Shown here in pieces: positions 1 through 13,148 of a stretch of DNA of 64,000 bases. Location of the stretch: positions 1 to 64,000 of the forward strand of contig WEDG01000303.1 of the NCBI GenBank assembly GCA_017591395.1, given 5' to 3'. The notes under the pieces were generated by a model. It searched no databases. It had not been told where the DNA came from and worked only from the letters and a program-made list of their open reading frames with translations. This DNA is from Schistocephalus solidus (lineage: Eukaryota; Platyhelminthes; Cestoda; Diphyllobothriidea; Diphyllobothriidae). The translations under genes were made by a program, and so were the position numbers. How positions within the stretch are numbered: the stretch's first letter is position 1; each line of letters starts with the position of its first letter.

Positions 1-120
1 CGACTGTCTGTTAGAGTTTGTGGCTGTTCTAGCATCAGACAGAACGCTCTGTACCACCTCCATAGGTATGCTGACTCCGAGTTCCTTAAGTTTGTGTCCA
101 CAGGGTGGTCCATGACCTGG

Positions 121-195
121 TTTTGAATCTGCACCACAAAATTGTAATACCATCTATCAGCCTTCTAACCACTCAGCCATATTGGCGGAGGATCT
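121..195 (-). repeat. tRNA-like sequence, degenerate SINE head
   Basis: On the minus strand the sequence has a D-arm-like GGCTGAGTGGTTAGAAGG (A-box position) followed by a weak B-box (GCAGATTCAAAACC), the spacing of a leucine/serine-type tRNA. The stems do not close properly, so I read it as the head of a decayed tRNA-derived SINE rather than a working tRNA. It abuts the 3' end of LINE-A. Nothing is recognisable in bases 1-120. Confidence 0.35.
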
Positions 196-196
196 T

Positions 197-2850
197 TCAA
201 TTCAATTCAATTTATTGAAATAAGCATAGGCCTTTAAATTCCCTATTTGTAACTAAAATTAATTGCGGTATGCGTGTGGGTTGCCGGTACAAAGGCGGCC
301 GATTTGACAAGTGGTGCACGACTCTCGAGGGTTAAGATAAATGCCTCATCGCTCAGGCTCGTTGCGGAACATAAAACTGTCAAGGTTCCTTTTAAAGCTT
401 TCCAGCGATGGTGACATCACAACGTCTTCAGGGAGGGCATTCCATGGTTTAACCACTCTGACAGAGAAGGAGAACTTGCGCACATCCAGTCTCGCCTGCT
501 GGAAACGCAGTTTCAATGGGTGACCTCGGAGATGGGTCGGTGGCAAATTCAAAGAAGTCCGAGAATTCCAGGCAACAATCCAATCCCTTCACAATGCGGA
601 ATGTCTGCAGGAGATCACCACGCATTTGCCTATAACTCAAAGGGAACAGATTAAGATTCATTAGGCGGGTGGGATATGGCAAGGAGCTTTGACTTCTAAC
701 CATTTTGGTGGCTTTCCTCTGGACTCTTTTCGAGGCAGTTCTGATCTTGAACTGTCCAGGGTTTCCAGGCGTGCATAGCATATTCCAAATGTGGCCTAAT
801 GAATGTTCCAAAGGTCTTGCAAAACGATCTTCATCGAAATCCAAAAAGGCTCGTCTGATGGCATGCAACACCGAAATTGCCCTCTTCGCCACTTTCGAGC
901 AGTGAGACGATGGTTTTAAGGTGGTGGTCATCAGCACACCAAGGTCCTTTTGGGTTTCCACGTCTTTTAAGGCTTCACCGTTGAGAAAGTTACTTCTACT
1001 TTCGGCAGATCCAGACAGGTTGCCTAAGCGAAGTATTGTACACTTATCGACGTTGAACCGCAAAAAGCCAATGATTCGACCACTCCTCCAACCGAGTTAG
1101 GGTTGATCTGCAGTTTATCTTCGTCAGCAGGGCTCTGGATTACATTCCAGATTTTAATGTCGTCGGCAAACATTGCTGCTTCACAGTCGAGATTCCTGAC
1201 ACAATCGTTCACGTATATTAAAAACAGTATTGGCCCTAGTACTGAACCCCTGAGGAACCCCCACTCTCGACCGCAGCAGACCTTGACCTCTCTTGGCCGA
1301 TGCACACAACCTGGCGCCGACCCGCGAGGAAGTTTTTCGATCCACTTGAGGAGGTTACCTCTGATTCCAATTCTTTCTAGCTTGTAAAGCAGTCTCTCGT
1401 GCGGCACAGTATCGAAGGCCTTTTGAAAGTCAATGAAGGCAATGTGAACCGCGTGTCTATCTTCAAGTGCTTGGGTCCACCTCTGGATCGAATACAGCAA
1501 ATTCGTTGTGCATGATCTTCCTTTTTCTGAACCCGTGTTGACAGCTTGATAACAAATTATGAGTCTCTAGGAATTTCACCAATTCGCTCTTGATGATCCT
1601 TTCCATAATCTTACCAAGGATGCATGTTAAGCTTATGGGCCTGTAGTTTGTCACTGACGCCCGGCTACCGCTTTTTGTACAAGGGAGTTATATGTGCCAG
1701 CTTCAAATCGAAAGGAAGTGTTCCGGAGTCAAAGGACTTTTGAAAGAGCACTGAAAAAGGTGCGGAAAGTTCATTGGCGAGTTCTTTCAGAAGCTTTGGG
1801 TGGAAGCTCGTCTGGTCCTGGGGATTTCTGACTCTTTTAGTTCTTTTAATTCCTTTTTGGATCAGAAATTCTGAGAATAGTATGTGGCTAATGCTTGCAG
1901 TCGGCGGGTTATCCACTGAGGGACGAAGGAACCTGGCCTCGTTTGTGAAGACTGAGCGGTAGAACTGTGAAAAGTACTCGGCTTTTTCCCTGTTTTCAGA
2001 AATTTCGACGCCCACGGCAGTCTTAATCAGTGGTATTTGATGTTTATTCCTTGTACATCTACGGAGGTAACTGTATACTAACTTTGGATTCTGCGTTGCC
2101 TTTTGCAGCAAAGTCTTCTCAAATTCTCTTCGCGTTGTAAGAATAAGGCTTCTCATTGTGTTTCTCTGTGCTTTGTACTTATTAAAATAGGCGACTTGAT
2201 TAGACTCGCGATATTTTCTCCACAACTTGTGCTTCCTGTTTATTTCCCTTTTTAAGTTGCTGTCTAGCCACCCAGGACGCTTGCTGTGATGGACACTCGT
2301 TAGCGGGCAGTGGTTGTCGATAAGTTGCAGAAGAACATTTCGGAAAGACTCCCAATCTTCGTTTACGGTGCTCGAAAATATTGAGGTCCAGTTGATGTGT
2401 GTTATATCTGCTCGCATCTGATGAAAGTTTCCTCGCCAAACGTTACGCCGTTTTTTCCTCTATAGCAGGGGCAACGGAGAATAAGGAGCAGTCCCATATA
2501 AGCACCACGTGATCACTACGACCGAGCGGAGGCATTGAAATAATCTCGTCAATGCTGCCTGATGTTTTCGTGAAAACCAGGTCAAGACAGTTAGCCCTTT
2601 GTCCTTCACGTGTTCTGGTGGGGAAAGGGACATGCTGTGTGAGGAGTGCATTCAAGGTCTTTTGCAGAAAAACATAATCAAAAGTTGATTTCGGGCATGA
2701 TGATTGAACAGTGCTCCAGTTAATTCCTGGTGCGTTGAAGTCACCCATAATCATTACATTAGGTCTACTGGAGAACTTTTCTAATTGTTCCAACAAGTGG
2801 GTGTCCGCGACTCGGTCTATCCCAGGTGGCCGATAGACAATGAGGACATG
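197..2850 (-). mobile_element. LINE-A copy 1, CR1/L2-like non-LTR retrotransposon, broken
   Basis: Reading the minus strand from 2850 down, translation gives the C-terminal half of an AP-endonuclease (MIMGDFNAPGINW and a later SDH triad residue, 2796-2440). A reverse transcriptase follows across 2417-1024: motif A DFQKAFDTVPHERLL, motif B region SVLGPILFLIYVND and catalytic FADD in MFADDIKIW. A C-terminal connection domain runs from about 1063 to 346. The frame breaks several times, so it is a pseudogene. The 3' end near 197 finishes in TTGAATTGAATTGAA, a short-repeat tail typical of CR1/L2-type LINEs. The 5' end is lost at about 2850, where LINE-B sequence begins. RT and endonuclease assignments rest on visible motifs; clade assignment is inference. 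Confidence 0.85.
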
Positions 2851-3731
2851 TCGTTTGTAAAATTCAGGTCAAAAATATGCTTGTCTCTCGTTGAAGAACG
2901 GACAAGCTGGGACCAATTAGAAAAATTAATGTTGTCTAGGAAAGGCTGAAATCTGGGTGGACAAAAGTTTGAAATCCAGTCAATTTCAGGAAAATGAACA
3001 TCCCTAGTGATTATTTAAATGTTAAAATGAGACTCCGAAACCAATTTAAAAATTTTAAAAAGTTTTGCATCATCATCGGATGATGAATTAGGCAGGTTTT
3101 AAATACATGCGAGGATGGTCTTTTGCTGGGGCGACATGATGATGGATGCGAAGCAGTTATTACCCGAGAATGACGTAACATCAAGATCAAACGGAAAGTG
3201 CTAAAAAGAAGCTTTTCATATAGAGAAGACAACCACCACCACGCTTAATAATGCGGTCTTGACGGTTGAGATCATACTGGTATATGACAAGCAAAGAGTC
3301 AGAAATAAAGGGATAGGTCAAAGATTCAAATACAAATAAAACATCAGGAAATGGCTTTCAGTTGGGCCATCTTATTTATAACAGATCTAGCATTAAGTAA
3401 TGTGACAGCTAGCGTAGTTCGAGTATCCAAACTAGGGTTGTCGTTATTTTAAAAAAAAATGTTGAGTTGGGTTATTAAGTTGGAAGTTATTGTGGTTTGA
3501 AGAGAAGCTGCCAACTGCGCTATAACTATTGGTATAAGGAACGTCAGTAACAAAAGGCTGAAAGGGATATCTACAAAATGTAGGAATGAAACTTTCCGGT
3601 ATCGAAACACGATAGGGATTAAGACCAGGGTATGCCTGTTGGTAATTAATACAGAATGGTGGGAAGTTAGATGGAATAAAGAGGCTGGTGCAAAAGGTCA
3701 AGCAGCTATTTGTACAAAAACTTCTCAGCAA
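2846..3731 (-). mobile_element. LINE-B variant fragment, N-terminus and endonuclease
   Basis: The minus strand reads as an N-terminal low-complexity region (3731-3444), then RSVINKMAQLKAI-like and RQDRIIKRGGGCLLYM-like endonuclease stretches, ending in SQLVRSSTRDKHIF and FTNDMSS near 2850. These match the other LINE-B copies in the window (for example SQLVRSVTRND at 21657) but are clearly diverged, so this is an older subfamily. Several frameshifts and stops are present. It is sandwiched between LINE-A and LINE-C, all on the same strand. Confidence 0.65.
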
Positions 3732-3734
3732 ATG

Positions 3735-6690
3735 AGTATCTAGTTTGCATTTAAATGTGTTAACAGTTCTGAAAGGACCACCTCGTCAGACAGTGCATTC
3801 CATATTCCAAAAACCCTCTGTGAAAAGATGTTCCGACGGACGTCCATTTGGACCAACTTCCTCTGCAATTTAAATGGGTGACCCCGCAGATGTTCCATCG
3901 CAGCCAGTTCAAAGAAAACAGCAAATTCTAGGGCACAATCACGGCCCTTGACAATACGGAAGGTTTGGATGAGGTCACGGCGTAGTTGCTTGTAATAAAG
4001 AGGAAAAAAAATCAAATTCAGCCAGCCGGACTTCGTGAGGCAGTTGACTAGGATTCTTGACTATCTTCGTAGTCCTCGCCTGCACTCGTTCCAGTTGTAG
4101 ATAATCCTTCTTAAACAATGGACGCCAGGCCTGAACAGCATATTCAAAATGAGATCGAACAAATGCCCCGTAGGTTTTTCCGAAGTGTTCCTTTTCAATC
4201 TGCACAAATCCACGTCAGAGCGCAATAAGACCTTTGTCGTGCGTTAAGCTGCCTTTAAACACTGTGAAGATGCTTTGAGTGAGAAGTTTATTAGAACACC
4301 GAAGTCATTCTGTTCCTTTACAATTGAAAGGGGCTGCCCATCGAGGAGTTATTGGTAGGAATTATCCCCCTCACTGGTCCTTCTGGTACGGAGTCTGAGG
4401 ACCACTCTCTTGAAGTGCGTGCCTAACTGCATCAGATCTAATGACCCTCCATAATTAAAAATCGCCTGTAAACATGCCGGCAATGGAACCCAGGTCGTCG
4501 ACACAGTCGTTGATGTACACTAAGAAGAGTAATAACCCTTAGACGGAGACTTGACTGACATCACTTAGAACTGGAGTATGTGTGGACTTTGAGGTACCAA
4601 TGCACTCAGTTTACAATTTTCCTGTGAGAAAATCTGCGATCCATGTCAGCAACATTCCTCGCATGCCAATTTCAGATAATTTATAGATAAGACGTTTATG
4701 TGGGGCACTGTCAAATGCCTTCGTGAAATCAATATTTATGACGTCAACCCTACTATCTTCGTCCAATGCGCAATTCCACTGCTCTGTGGAGAGCAATAAA
4801 CTGAAAAGGCACGAGTGATTCTGTCTGAAGCCATGCTTCAGCTCCGAGATTAATCGTTTTCCTCAAGGAACTTCATGGTCGCCTTCTTACCTTTTAATTC
4901 CATTATTTTATAGCCAATGGAGGTTAGGCTGACAGGCCGATAATTGTTGACATAAGATCGAACCCCACTCTTGAATATGGGGTGTATAGTGGCTGCCTTC
5001 CATTCAGATGGCAGTTGCTCTGATTCAAAGGATGAATTAAATATGCACAAGTGGTTTGGAGAGTTTGCCGGTCAGTTTTTTCAAGAAATTTTTCGGTAAA
5101 TCATGCAGACCATATGACACAATTTTCAATGACTGCAACACCATTCCCATCCATACGTACTGCGACGTGGTCCTTATTTTTTAATCCACTATTTATATAA
5201 TGGAATAAAATTCAAGGCTTTGTTTCTACCTGCTGGATGATCTTTGATTCATAACTCTTCCTTTCCTGATGGATCATTTTTTGAGAGCATTTATTTGGTG
5301 GCGAAATTCATCGAGATGATCTGCTGACCCTGTTTCTCTGAATACCTTCCAGTTTCGTTTTTCTTCAAAACTGCCTGTTAAGTTCTCTTGTTAACTAAAC
5401 AGGGCAGCTGGTTTACTTTTGCACCTTCACTTAATAAAAGCGTTCAATCAGTTTGAGTGAAATTGTCAATAAGGATCGCCAGTCATCCTCCGGATTCCCT
5501 TTGAGCAAGCATTCCCATTTCACGGACATCAGTTCTTTCTTCACAGTGTTAAAATCAGCCTTCCATATATTTCGCTTGCCTTTCGTTCTCTTCTTGTGCT
5601 GAAAATAAAGTGAGTTTTCCCACAGCAGCGTACTTTGGTCACTCTTACCGAGGCGTGCAATAGAATAAACTTCATCAATGTTAGAGAAGTTCTTCGTAAA
5701 TATTAAGTACAGGCAATTGGCTTTCTGGTTCTCTCTAAATCTCTTTTGTATGCAAACCTTCTGTACCAGAGTTGATCGAGAGTGAGATCCATTAGATTGC
5801 TGCCGAATGAAGTTGGCGTACCTTCAACTGTCAGATTTGCCTAGTCTACTGTTGGTGCATTGAAATCTCCAGCAATAAGCACCTCCTGGTGACTTGCTAC
5901 TTCCTTAACCAAATGAAGGAGTAACTCATCAGCTGCACTTGGAATGTTTGGTAGTCTGTAGATCGTCAAGAATTGTAGATTTTTTGCACAATTATTTAAT
6001 ACTTATCCAGAGAAATTCATATTCAAGGAAGATGGCGTGCGCTCGTTCGACTGCTGAGATTTCTGTCTTTACGTATACGGCCACTCCACTTTCCAGTCTA
6101 TTTTCTTGGTCTCATCGAAAGAGCCGGTATTCATCTATTGAAACCTGGCTATCCGCGATTTCGGCTCTGAGCTGCGCTTCCGTAATGGCAACGACCTCGG
6201 GGGTTCAGTCTGAGACTATTGCCTTGAGTTCGTCTACTTTCGAAAGGAGACTCTGAGCACTGGGATAAAAACATCTTAATTTAGACTGGGTAACTCCTCC
6301 ATATAGACTTCTCCTCTTTTTGTGCGATTGAATGCTCGAGTCTCTCATTGCTTTCTGAGATGAACTGATGTCCATTCCGCCCAAGTTGAGTTCCGATGAG
6401 TGGTCGTTAACCAAGTTCTGGAGTGCCTTCCTTTTGTTATACGAGCTTTGTACAGTTAGGTACTTTGTATTTAGTGTCCTCCGTCTCTGTGAGGACCCGC
6501 CTTGATGATGTCCGGGGTCTTCCACAAGAAAGACTTGTTCATCACTTTTAGCTCCCCGTCCTTTATTTGGATCCATTTTCACCTGTTCGGTTCTCCCCTT
6601 CAGTTTGTTTCTCAGTACCATCATTTTTGACGTTCCGCCGGTTCGTGATCTAGCTGAAAAAACATCCTGGCGTGTGCTTTGGAGAGTCAT
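3735..6690 (-). mobile_element. LINE-C copy 1, CR1/L2-like, degenerate
   Basis: Reading minus from 6690: a basic 161-codon N-terminal ORF (6690-6205) ends in an endonuclease start (SLLSKVDELKAIVSD). The endonuclease continues frameshifted through 6256-5500. An RT start follows at 5050 (AATIHPIFKSGVRSYVNNYR), then motif A FTKAFDSAPHKRLIYKL near 4720. The RT C-terminal region (LERVQARTTKIVKNPSQLP; HLRGHPFKL) runs 4205-3740. No single ORF spans the domains, and the FADD region (about 4540-4430) is badly decayed. The same family recurs at 32720-34060. It is related to LINE-A and LINE-E by its C-terminal RTFRIVKGRDCALEF-type sequence. Confidence 0.75.
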
Positions 6691-7254
6691 TCTCCATTAA
6701 AGTTGGCGTGAAGCCTGAACATAATTTTCAAGATTGATTTTAAGAGGCTTCTGTGATTATGGTTCACATGAAACAGCCACTTTTCTCAAACGGAATGCTT
6801 TATGCACGGTCACGCATTTGCCATCTTGAATAATCGAATTTGAGTATGCTTGGAAAAGACTGAAGTCATGTTTTACCCTTTCCTTTGCAATCAGAGAAGT
6901 GGACTCGGAAGCCCCTTTAATTAATAGATTGCGTTTTCGGTCGAACTGTCTGTTTGTTTATTTGTTGTTCTGATTTCTTGGTAGGGCATCAGCATCAGAA
7001 AAATTCTACTTTGGTTGAAGATTATATTTGCGTCAGAACGAGTAAAGATCCCTAAAGTTAATGGCGAACCTATTTTGGGAATTTTGCCAATTTTTTCTGC
7101 ACTCGCTCCTGTATCACCAGCAGATGATTCCGCTTGATCGTCTGTCGGTAAGAATGAGCGTTTCGGGAGGTGAAGATTGAGTCTTGTTTGGTCATCCATC
7201 GCCAGTACTCGGTGTTGGGACCACAGCTCTGGAATCGGGTCACGATTTGTTTCG
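6691..7254 (-). other. unassigned stretch between LINE-C and LINE-B
   Basis: Two overlapping minus-strand ORFs (7294-7070 and 7199-6921) of 74 and 92 codons lie here, with no recognisable motif. The stretch may be the 5' leader or ORF1 of LINE-C, because it continues directly upstream of the LINE-C N-terminus. I cannot support a function. Confidence 0.3.
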
Positions 7255-7925
7255 TTTTAGAATTTAGAATTAAATATTTGGTTAGCACCGTCAAAGCACT
7301 GTCTAAACAAACATAGGTAACGAAATAAAATTATGACAGTGTGCAGATAAACTGTACAATTATGTAATAATGAAGCGAGCACTTGTCCTGTTTGGGCAAT
7401 AGTCAGTGATGTTTTGAAATTAAGTGTGAACTAGAAAATAGGCAGTGAAAAAACACTTACCTTAAAATTGGAGGCAGATAACAATTAGCCTCAATTTTCG
7501 AATAGAGGGAAGGAGAAACCACTGCTTAGGAAAATAAGATAATGTGGTAGAGTAGGCGTATATGGCAGGAGCATTTCAGAGGGAGATAATGAAATGGCGA
7601 TTTGGTTCGTCCTCGAACACTAAGGCACATGAAAAAATTCTTGCAAAAAGGCGTCAGTAAACTTGAGGCCACAGCATGTAAGGATCCAGACTTGAATTCT
7701 GAAAATGGAAAGCATCCAACGAAATGGACGCATTTAAGACTGTGTACGGCCAAATAACTTCATTATTTGAATGACTGGTGGTATAGGGAAACATCATGGT
7801 TACTGGGATACTGGAGGTAGAGAAAAATAGTTTCCTGAATTTCATTTAAATAACCAACGGTTCTTTCTCCAAGTCATGGAGAAAGCTGCTCGGAAAAGAT
7901 GAGGACAGTGAAAGTTTAATAATAT
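7255..7925 (-). mobile_element. LINE-B 3' end fragment, 5'-truncated
   Basis: This non-coding block aligns by eye along its whole length with the LINE-B 3' untranslated region at 9846-10515. Shared landmarks include the terminal TTAGCACC/CAAAGCACTGTCTAAACAAAC stretch near 7285 and the TCATGGAGAAAGCT stretch near 7875. The 3' terminus is at about 7255 with an AATTTAGAATTAAATA tail. It is a short, 5'-truncated insertion. Confidence 0.7.
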
Positions 7926-7939
7926 CAGTCGTGGTCAAG

Positions 7940-9845
7940 GTCAAGGTCGAAGGCGGTTGGTACAAATTTGAAGATAAGTGAATTCTCGAATTTTAAACCG
8001 ATTTCTTCGTTTCCTGTTGAAAATATTAGCTTTATTATTGACAATTTATTGTATTTCTACGTCATTATCAGCTGCACACACATGCAGTTATTGCAATTGC
8101 AAAAGGGTAAAATATAAAGTTTTTAAACTTTTTCACACTACATAGCCTAATTAAAGTTCTCGCAGATTTACGTCAAAAGGACGGAATCTAAAAGTTAATT
8201 CTAGAAATAAAGTTGACATATTGTAAGTTAACCTTATTTCCAGCGAAGAATAATTTGCAGTAGCTGGTATACCAGTTGATATAATTTTTCATCCTGCATT
8301 GCCTCTTAGCTAATTTTATTTTCAGTTTAACATCGTATCCTAGCAGATAATTCCTTGCAGTCCTTTGCGTTAAACACATATTTCAAATATTACATCTTTT
8401 ATTCCGCATAACGTCACTAGTGACAATTTTCCTTTCGTATTATCGATTTAAAAAATACTTATATTTTAAAATCAATATGAAACCCCAGTCAGTGCTTGGA
8501 CGCAAACATCCTCTTCGCGTAAAACTTCCACTAGAGCAACCCATCTTAAGCATGAAGAAATTAGATCTTGACGCCTTGACAAACTTTAAAACCTTTATGT
8601 CTAAATATGTTTCTCTGTTCACGATCCTTGGAACCATTTTTGAGGGAAAGTTGTTTTCACTCACTTCTCAACAATGCGAGAAACTGGAGCTTTTTATAAA
8701 CATGGTCAGTACCGAGTCAATTTACTGACATAAGAGAAGATTCAATTTTATTTTTAAAAAACGTCCACAAGAGTACAATCCACCTGGACGTTGCATTTCA
8801 TTTCCTTAACTCACGCGGCTTTAACTTTAAAGTCGCTGAAGACAAAAGGTTGTCTTCCCGTAGCGAAAACCCGCCAGTTCTGGTCAAACTTTTTTCAGCG
8901 ATTGAAGTTGACCTCATTTTCTCTTACCATGAGCACTCAGCTCAATATTTGATAAAAAAACAAGTTTTTTATCTGTTGGGATAAAACCCTAATGGAATGT
9001 CGGGTTTCACCCTCATTAGCAAACGAGAATCCTTGGTCTACACCTTCAATATCAAAAGATATCTCATAGGTTTGTCCTTTAGCGAATGCAAGCCCATGGC
9101 CCTCCGGATCAACAGGAGTTTCGATTCCAGCTGAAGCTTCATACGTTTATCTTGTTCCCGGTTCGAGTGAAATTGTGTCAACGCCACTTCTCTCTCATCC
9201 TAAGCAAACTACACCTGCTATAGCTGCCAAATCTAGTAAAACTAAGAAAACTGCCAGTAAATCTAAATCATTAGCTAATCCAGGCATTAAATCAGTAATG
9301 TCATTACCGATAGGAAACCTGCTAACACCTCAGCAACTACAAAAAATGCGAACGCTAACGTTAGCATCTTTTCCAATCTAAAAGTGTCTGAAATCCCCAA
9401 ATAATTAACGCTTCTAATTATGTTACCAGTTTTTCGAAATCATTTATTTCTTTTTCAAATGCACGTATTCTGCCAATTTATGCTAACTTCCCTCAAAATC
9501 TCATTTCATGCCACCCCTTTCTTTCCCCCGCCACAATATAGACTTCCCTCCATGGTTTCCATCCAAATATGCCGTTGTCCAATAATCTCAGTTCCTTTAA
9601 CAGTAAAATTTTACGAATTGTAGACCAGAGCAATTTTGTTTCCCACCTTTCGTTTCTTCATTCCAGTTTTCTTCTCCGCCACCGAAGTATCCTTTTTTTA
9701 AATACTGATGATCGTAACCTGCAGCTGAGGAATTCGCTCAGCTTATTTTCACTCAATGTGAGATCAGTTGTAAATAAGATGGCTGAGCTTAGAACAGTAG
9801 CCTTTGAGCTTGATCCAGATGTGCTGTGCATCAATGAATTAAGAA
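7940..9845 (+). mobile_element. LINE-B copy 2, 5' region with ORF1 and endonuclease start
   Basis: This plus-strand copy begins where copy 4 also begins (shared sequence around CGAAGGCGGTTGG at 7955 and 26840), so about 7940 is probably close to the true 5' end. A leader of about 500 bp is followed by ORF1 (8420-8728, first internal Met at 8477, MKPQSVLGRKHPLRVKLPL), continuing with lesions to 9381, where a lysine/serine-rich tail lies. The endonuclease N-terminus follows (VVNKMAELRTVAFELDPDVL, 9775-9830). It stops abruptly at 9845 against the 3' end of the oppositely oriented copy 3. ORF1 has no motif I recognise. Confidence 0.65.
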
Positions 9846-12800
9846 TTTATATTTAGAATTTATATTTGGTAAGCACCGGCAAGGCACTGTCTAAGCAAAC
9901 ATTAGTAACGAAATAAAGTTATGACAATGTGTGCAGATAAAATGTACAAATACATAACTATGTCAACAGTAAGCGATGTTTTTAAATAAATGGTGAACTA
10001 GAAAAAAAAGGCAGTGAAAAAAACTCTTACCACAAAAATGGAGGCAGAGTTCAATAACCCTTCATTTTGAATAGAAGGTAGGAGAAATCTGCTTAGGAAA
10101 AAATGGTCAGGTGGTAGAGTAGGGTAATACGGTAGCAGCAATTCAGAATGAGATAATGAAACGTCGAGGTGATTCGTTCTTGAGAACTAACGCGTATGAA
10201 ACAAATCTCACGAAAATTCGTCGATGAACTTAAGTCCTCAGCATCTTAGGGTCCAGAATTGAATTTTGATGATGGTAGGTATCCAAAGAAACGGTAGCAT
10301 TTTAGACTGCGGACCACCGAATGTGTACGTCCGAATGACGTCATCGTTTGGATGGCTGGTGATATAAGGAGACATCATAGTTCATGGGCAACTCGAGGTA
10401 GCGAAAATATAGTTTCAAGAGGGTCACTTAAATTCCCGATGGTCCTTTCTCCGAGTCATGGGGAAAGCTACTGGGAAAAAATGAGGAAAATAAAAGGTTA
10501 CTAAAATCAGCGTTAAGATAAATGTGCAGTCTTTGCTTGAATGCAGATAGACTAGTTAACGACTTAATTTCAATTGGCAAGTTATGCCAAAGAAAACTAT
10601 ACCTAGAAGCAAAGAAGAGAGAGCGTTTACACGTGGAGGATGCAGGGGGAGGTATAATTAGTGCACAATTTCTTAGGTTATAAGGAAGACTAACGGGGGT
10701 AACGACAGAAAGCTTGGGGAGAGTTGAACTATTATTTAGTCGGAAAATGAGACAAAAGCCTGCTTCAAGCCTCCCAAAGAAATTTTAGCTTCATTAGCTG
10801 GCATCTTGTTGAGTAGGAAGTAGTTGAAAGAGTCGGAAATAGGAGTTTGTTTTGTGAAATGTCTTTAGACATTTTCAATTTTGAATGGCTAGATTCGTTC
10901 ATTAAACCGAAGAAAGGACAGCAAAATTCAAGAATGGGAAGTATAAACATACGATAAAGTCTTAATTCAATTTCAGAAAGGTAGAAATTATAAGAAATAA
11001 AGCCGCAAATCTGAGCAGCTTTGGCCGTAGTTTTATCGGCATGAGGCGAAAGATCTAATTTATTGGTGTAGCCCAAGTCCTTGATGAAGGAACATTCAAT
11101 CATAGGGCAAACTTCAAAAATAAGAGGTTGCGGCAGCCTTACAGGCCCAAAACGCATTTAGCGACACTAAGTAGGTGAGAACTCCATTAGCCATGTGGAG
11201 CTCCAGGCCAAAAGAGCGTCTAAGTCTGAATGAATTTTTTCTAGGCACCGTTCGGTCAAAGAGTTAGAGAAGGAATACACGCATTTGAGGTCATCAGCAT
11301 AAATAAAAGATTGAGAATGTTTAAATATCGATGAAATATCATTTATTTACAGTAAGAACAACACAGTCAGCTCGACCGTCGTAGTCCGACGATGTCCACC
11401 ATATGCTCCATATGAAAGTGGAGTAGGGACGGTGACTTGCGCGTGATTTAGTTTAAAGTGTTAGTAGACTTGCGCTGCATCTACCACACTCTCTCCTTCT
11501 CCCCCACCTGAGCCCTGTGTCAAAACAGAGTCAAGAAGACCGGAGGCGGGAGAGGACGAGGGTGGCTGGCGCGGCTGGGTCCCCTAAGTCCAAGCCGCCC
11601 CTAGGCGGGCCACCACACCTCCCATGTTCGGCATTTGTTATGGGAGCGCAACCCGAATAACGCCTGCCGTGCCCTAATGTGGCCCCCGTGTTGGTCCAAC
11701 GCATCTACCACGTGGCCCGTTAAGGGTGCAGAGTAAGAACAACAAAGGGCCTAATACGGTACCTTGAAGGACACCACTAACAATCGGGGTAGCATTTGAG
11801 TATGAGGACCCTACTAAAACGTTTTGATTTCGATCATTTCGGTATGATCTAAAAAAGTCAGTAAGGGGACTACGAAATCCTATAGCTTCTAGTTTAGCTA
11901 GAAGTCATTTATGAGGCACTTTATCAAATGCCTTACTTAGATCAAAATAGATAACTACTACAGATAGAGGATCATTACGAAGAGAGGTAAGTTGATTTAG
12001 AAAAGGCATATGGCAGGTTTCACAAGAGCGGTCCGGTAAGAAGCCGTGTTGGGAAAAGTTGATAATTTGATTGCTTATGCAAAAATCCGTGATTTGTTTT
12101 GCAATTAGTTTTTCGAAGAGTTTAGCAAGAGAGGGCGTTTAATGAACACCGCGAAAGTTATGAATGTTCGAGCGGGAACCAGATTTAAAAACTCGTATTA
12201 AAATAGAAGTTTTCCAATTGTCGGGGAAGAAAACATTTTCGAGAAATACTGAGAATAACTTGCTTAGTAAAGGTGGAAAATCCCTAACTGTTTACTAAGT
12301 GAGTTTGGAATGTTATCAGTTCCAACCAAATGTGAATTTTTTAGGTGAGCTATTTCCTTTTGAATACATGAAGGCGAGAAATTAATGGTTGTTAGAAGCG
12401 AATTTGAAAGCAGAGGAATTGTGGGAGTGGGGCTTGTTTCAGTGGTAAAGTGGTTGGCAAAATACGAATTTAACAACTCTGCTTTGCCCAAATCGTCTGT
12501 AACAATTTTTTGTTACAGTAGAGTAAGGGCGCAGTTACATTCAGACGCTAAGCCGATAACCGAACATGGAAGATATGAGCAACAGATTTGGATGAATTGC
12601 CATCCCTTAGTGCCCGAGACTCCCTACGCTTATCTCTTGCGAGCCTAATTTTCGATGCTTATTCAAATATTTGTGCGATCCTTAAATGAACTGACAAAAA
12701 GCTTTTAGATGACTCTTTAAGTTGCTTTCGTAATTTTTTAAGTCTGTTCTGGATAAAATGCGGAACAGTAGAAGAAGCTGTATTTTAATTAAAAATCTTA

Positions 12801-13148
12801 AACGGGATAAAAGCCTGGATTTTTTCTGTGAGGCTCTGAAATAGCTCACGGAAAAAATTTGGATCGTTGATTGAGAATATGCTATGTCAATCTAGAGTGC
12901 TTACAAAAATTATTTATCATTTCATGGTTTGTGTTAGCAAAGTCGAGGTTATTGCATTTAACCTCAGGCTTCGTAAGAAGGGGGACTGGAAACAACAGGG
13001 AATTATTGCGTGATCTCTTGTGAAAAGATCATGATGATAATTCATAAAGAGAGGGTGGATATCATTTGTAAAAATAACAACTAAAACGTTTTCATTTCTA
13101 GTAACTGATCTGACCAGTTGGAACATTTTTGAAAAGTTAATAGTATCG
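9846..13148 (-). mobile_element. LINE-B copy 3, 3' part (RT and 3' UTR)
   Basis: On the minus strand this holds the LINE-B 3' UTR (9846-10760), RT C-terminal region (11157-10765), RT core (about 12300-11160, interrupted by SINE-1 at 11364-11731), RT N-terminus (FFANHFTTETSPTPTIPLL, near 12470) and part of the endonuclease (13216-12917). Recognisable RT text includes the motif-B counterpart GVLQGTVLGPLL near 11770. Stops and frameshifts make it non-functional. At 13148 it is cut by LINE-E; its 5' part resumes at 14714. Confidence 0.8.
11364..11731 (-). mobile_element. SINE-1, full-length 368-bp copy with 13-bp target duplication
   Basis: The flanks AGTAAGAACAACA at 11351-11363 and 11732-11744 are a perfect 13-bp direct repeat. 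Uninterrupted LINE-B copies (about 30848-30860 on the opposite strand, and 23447-23459) have this sequence once, which proves insertion. I orient it minus: copies elsewhere all keep the left end and lose the right end, as expected for 5' truncation. The right end reads on the minus strand as a tRNA-like head (GTGGTAGATGCGTTGG as A-box, GGGTTGCGCTCCC as B-box). The left end (minus GGTCGAGCTGACTG) is then the 3' terminus. The GC content is visibly higher than in the LINE around it. Confidence 0.85.

Noticed and set aside
9800..9900. Twin-priming inversion between LINE-B copies 2 and 3
   Set aside because: Twin priming inverts the 5' segment of one insertion. Here a plus copy abuts the 3' end of a minus copy, so two separate insertions fit better.
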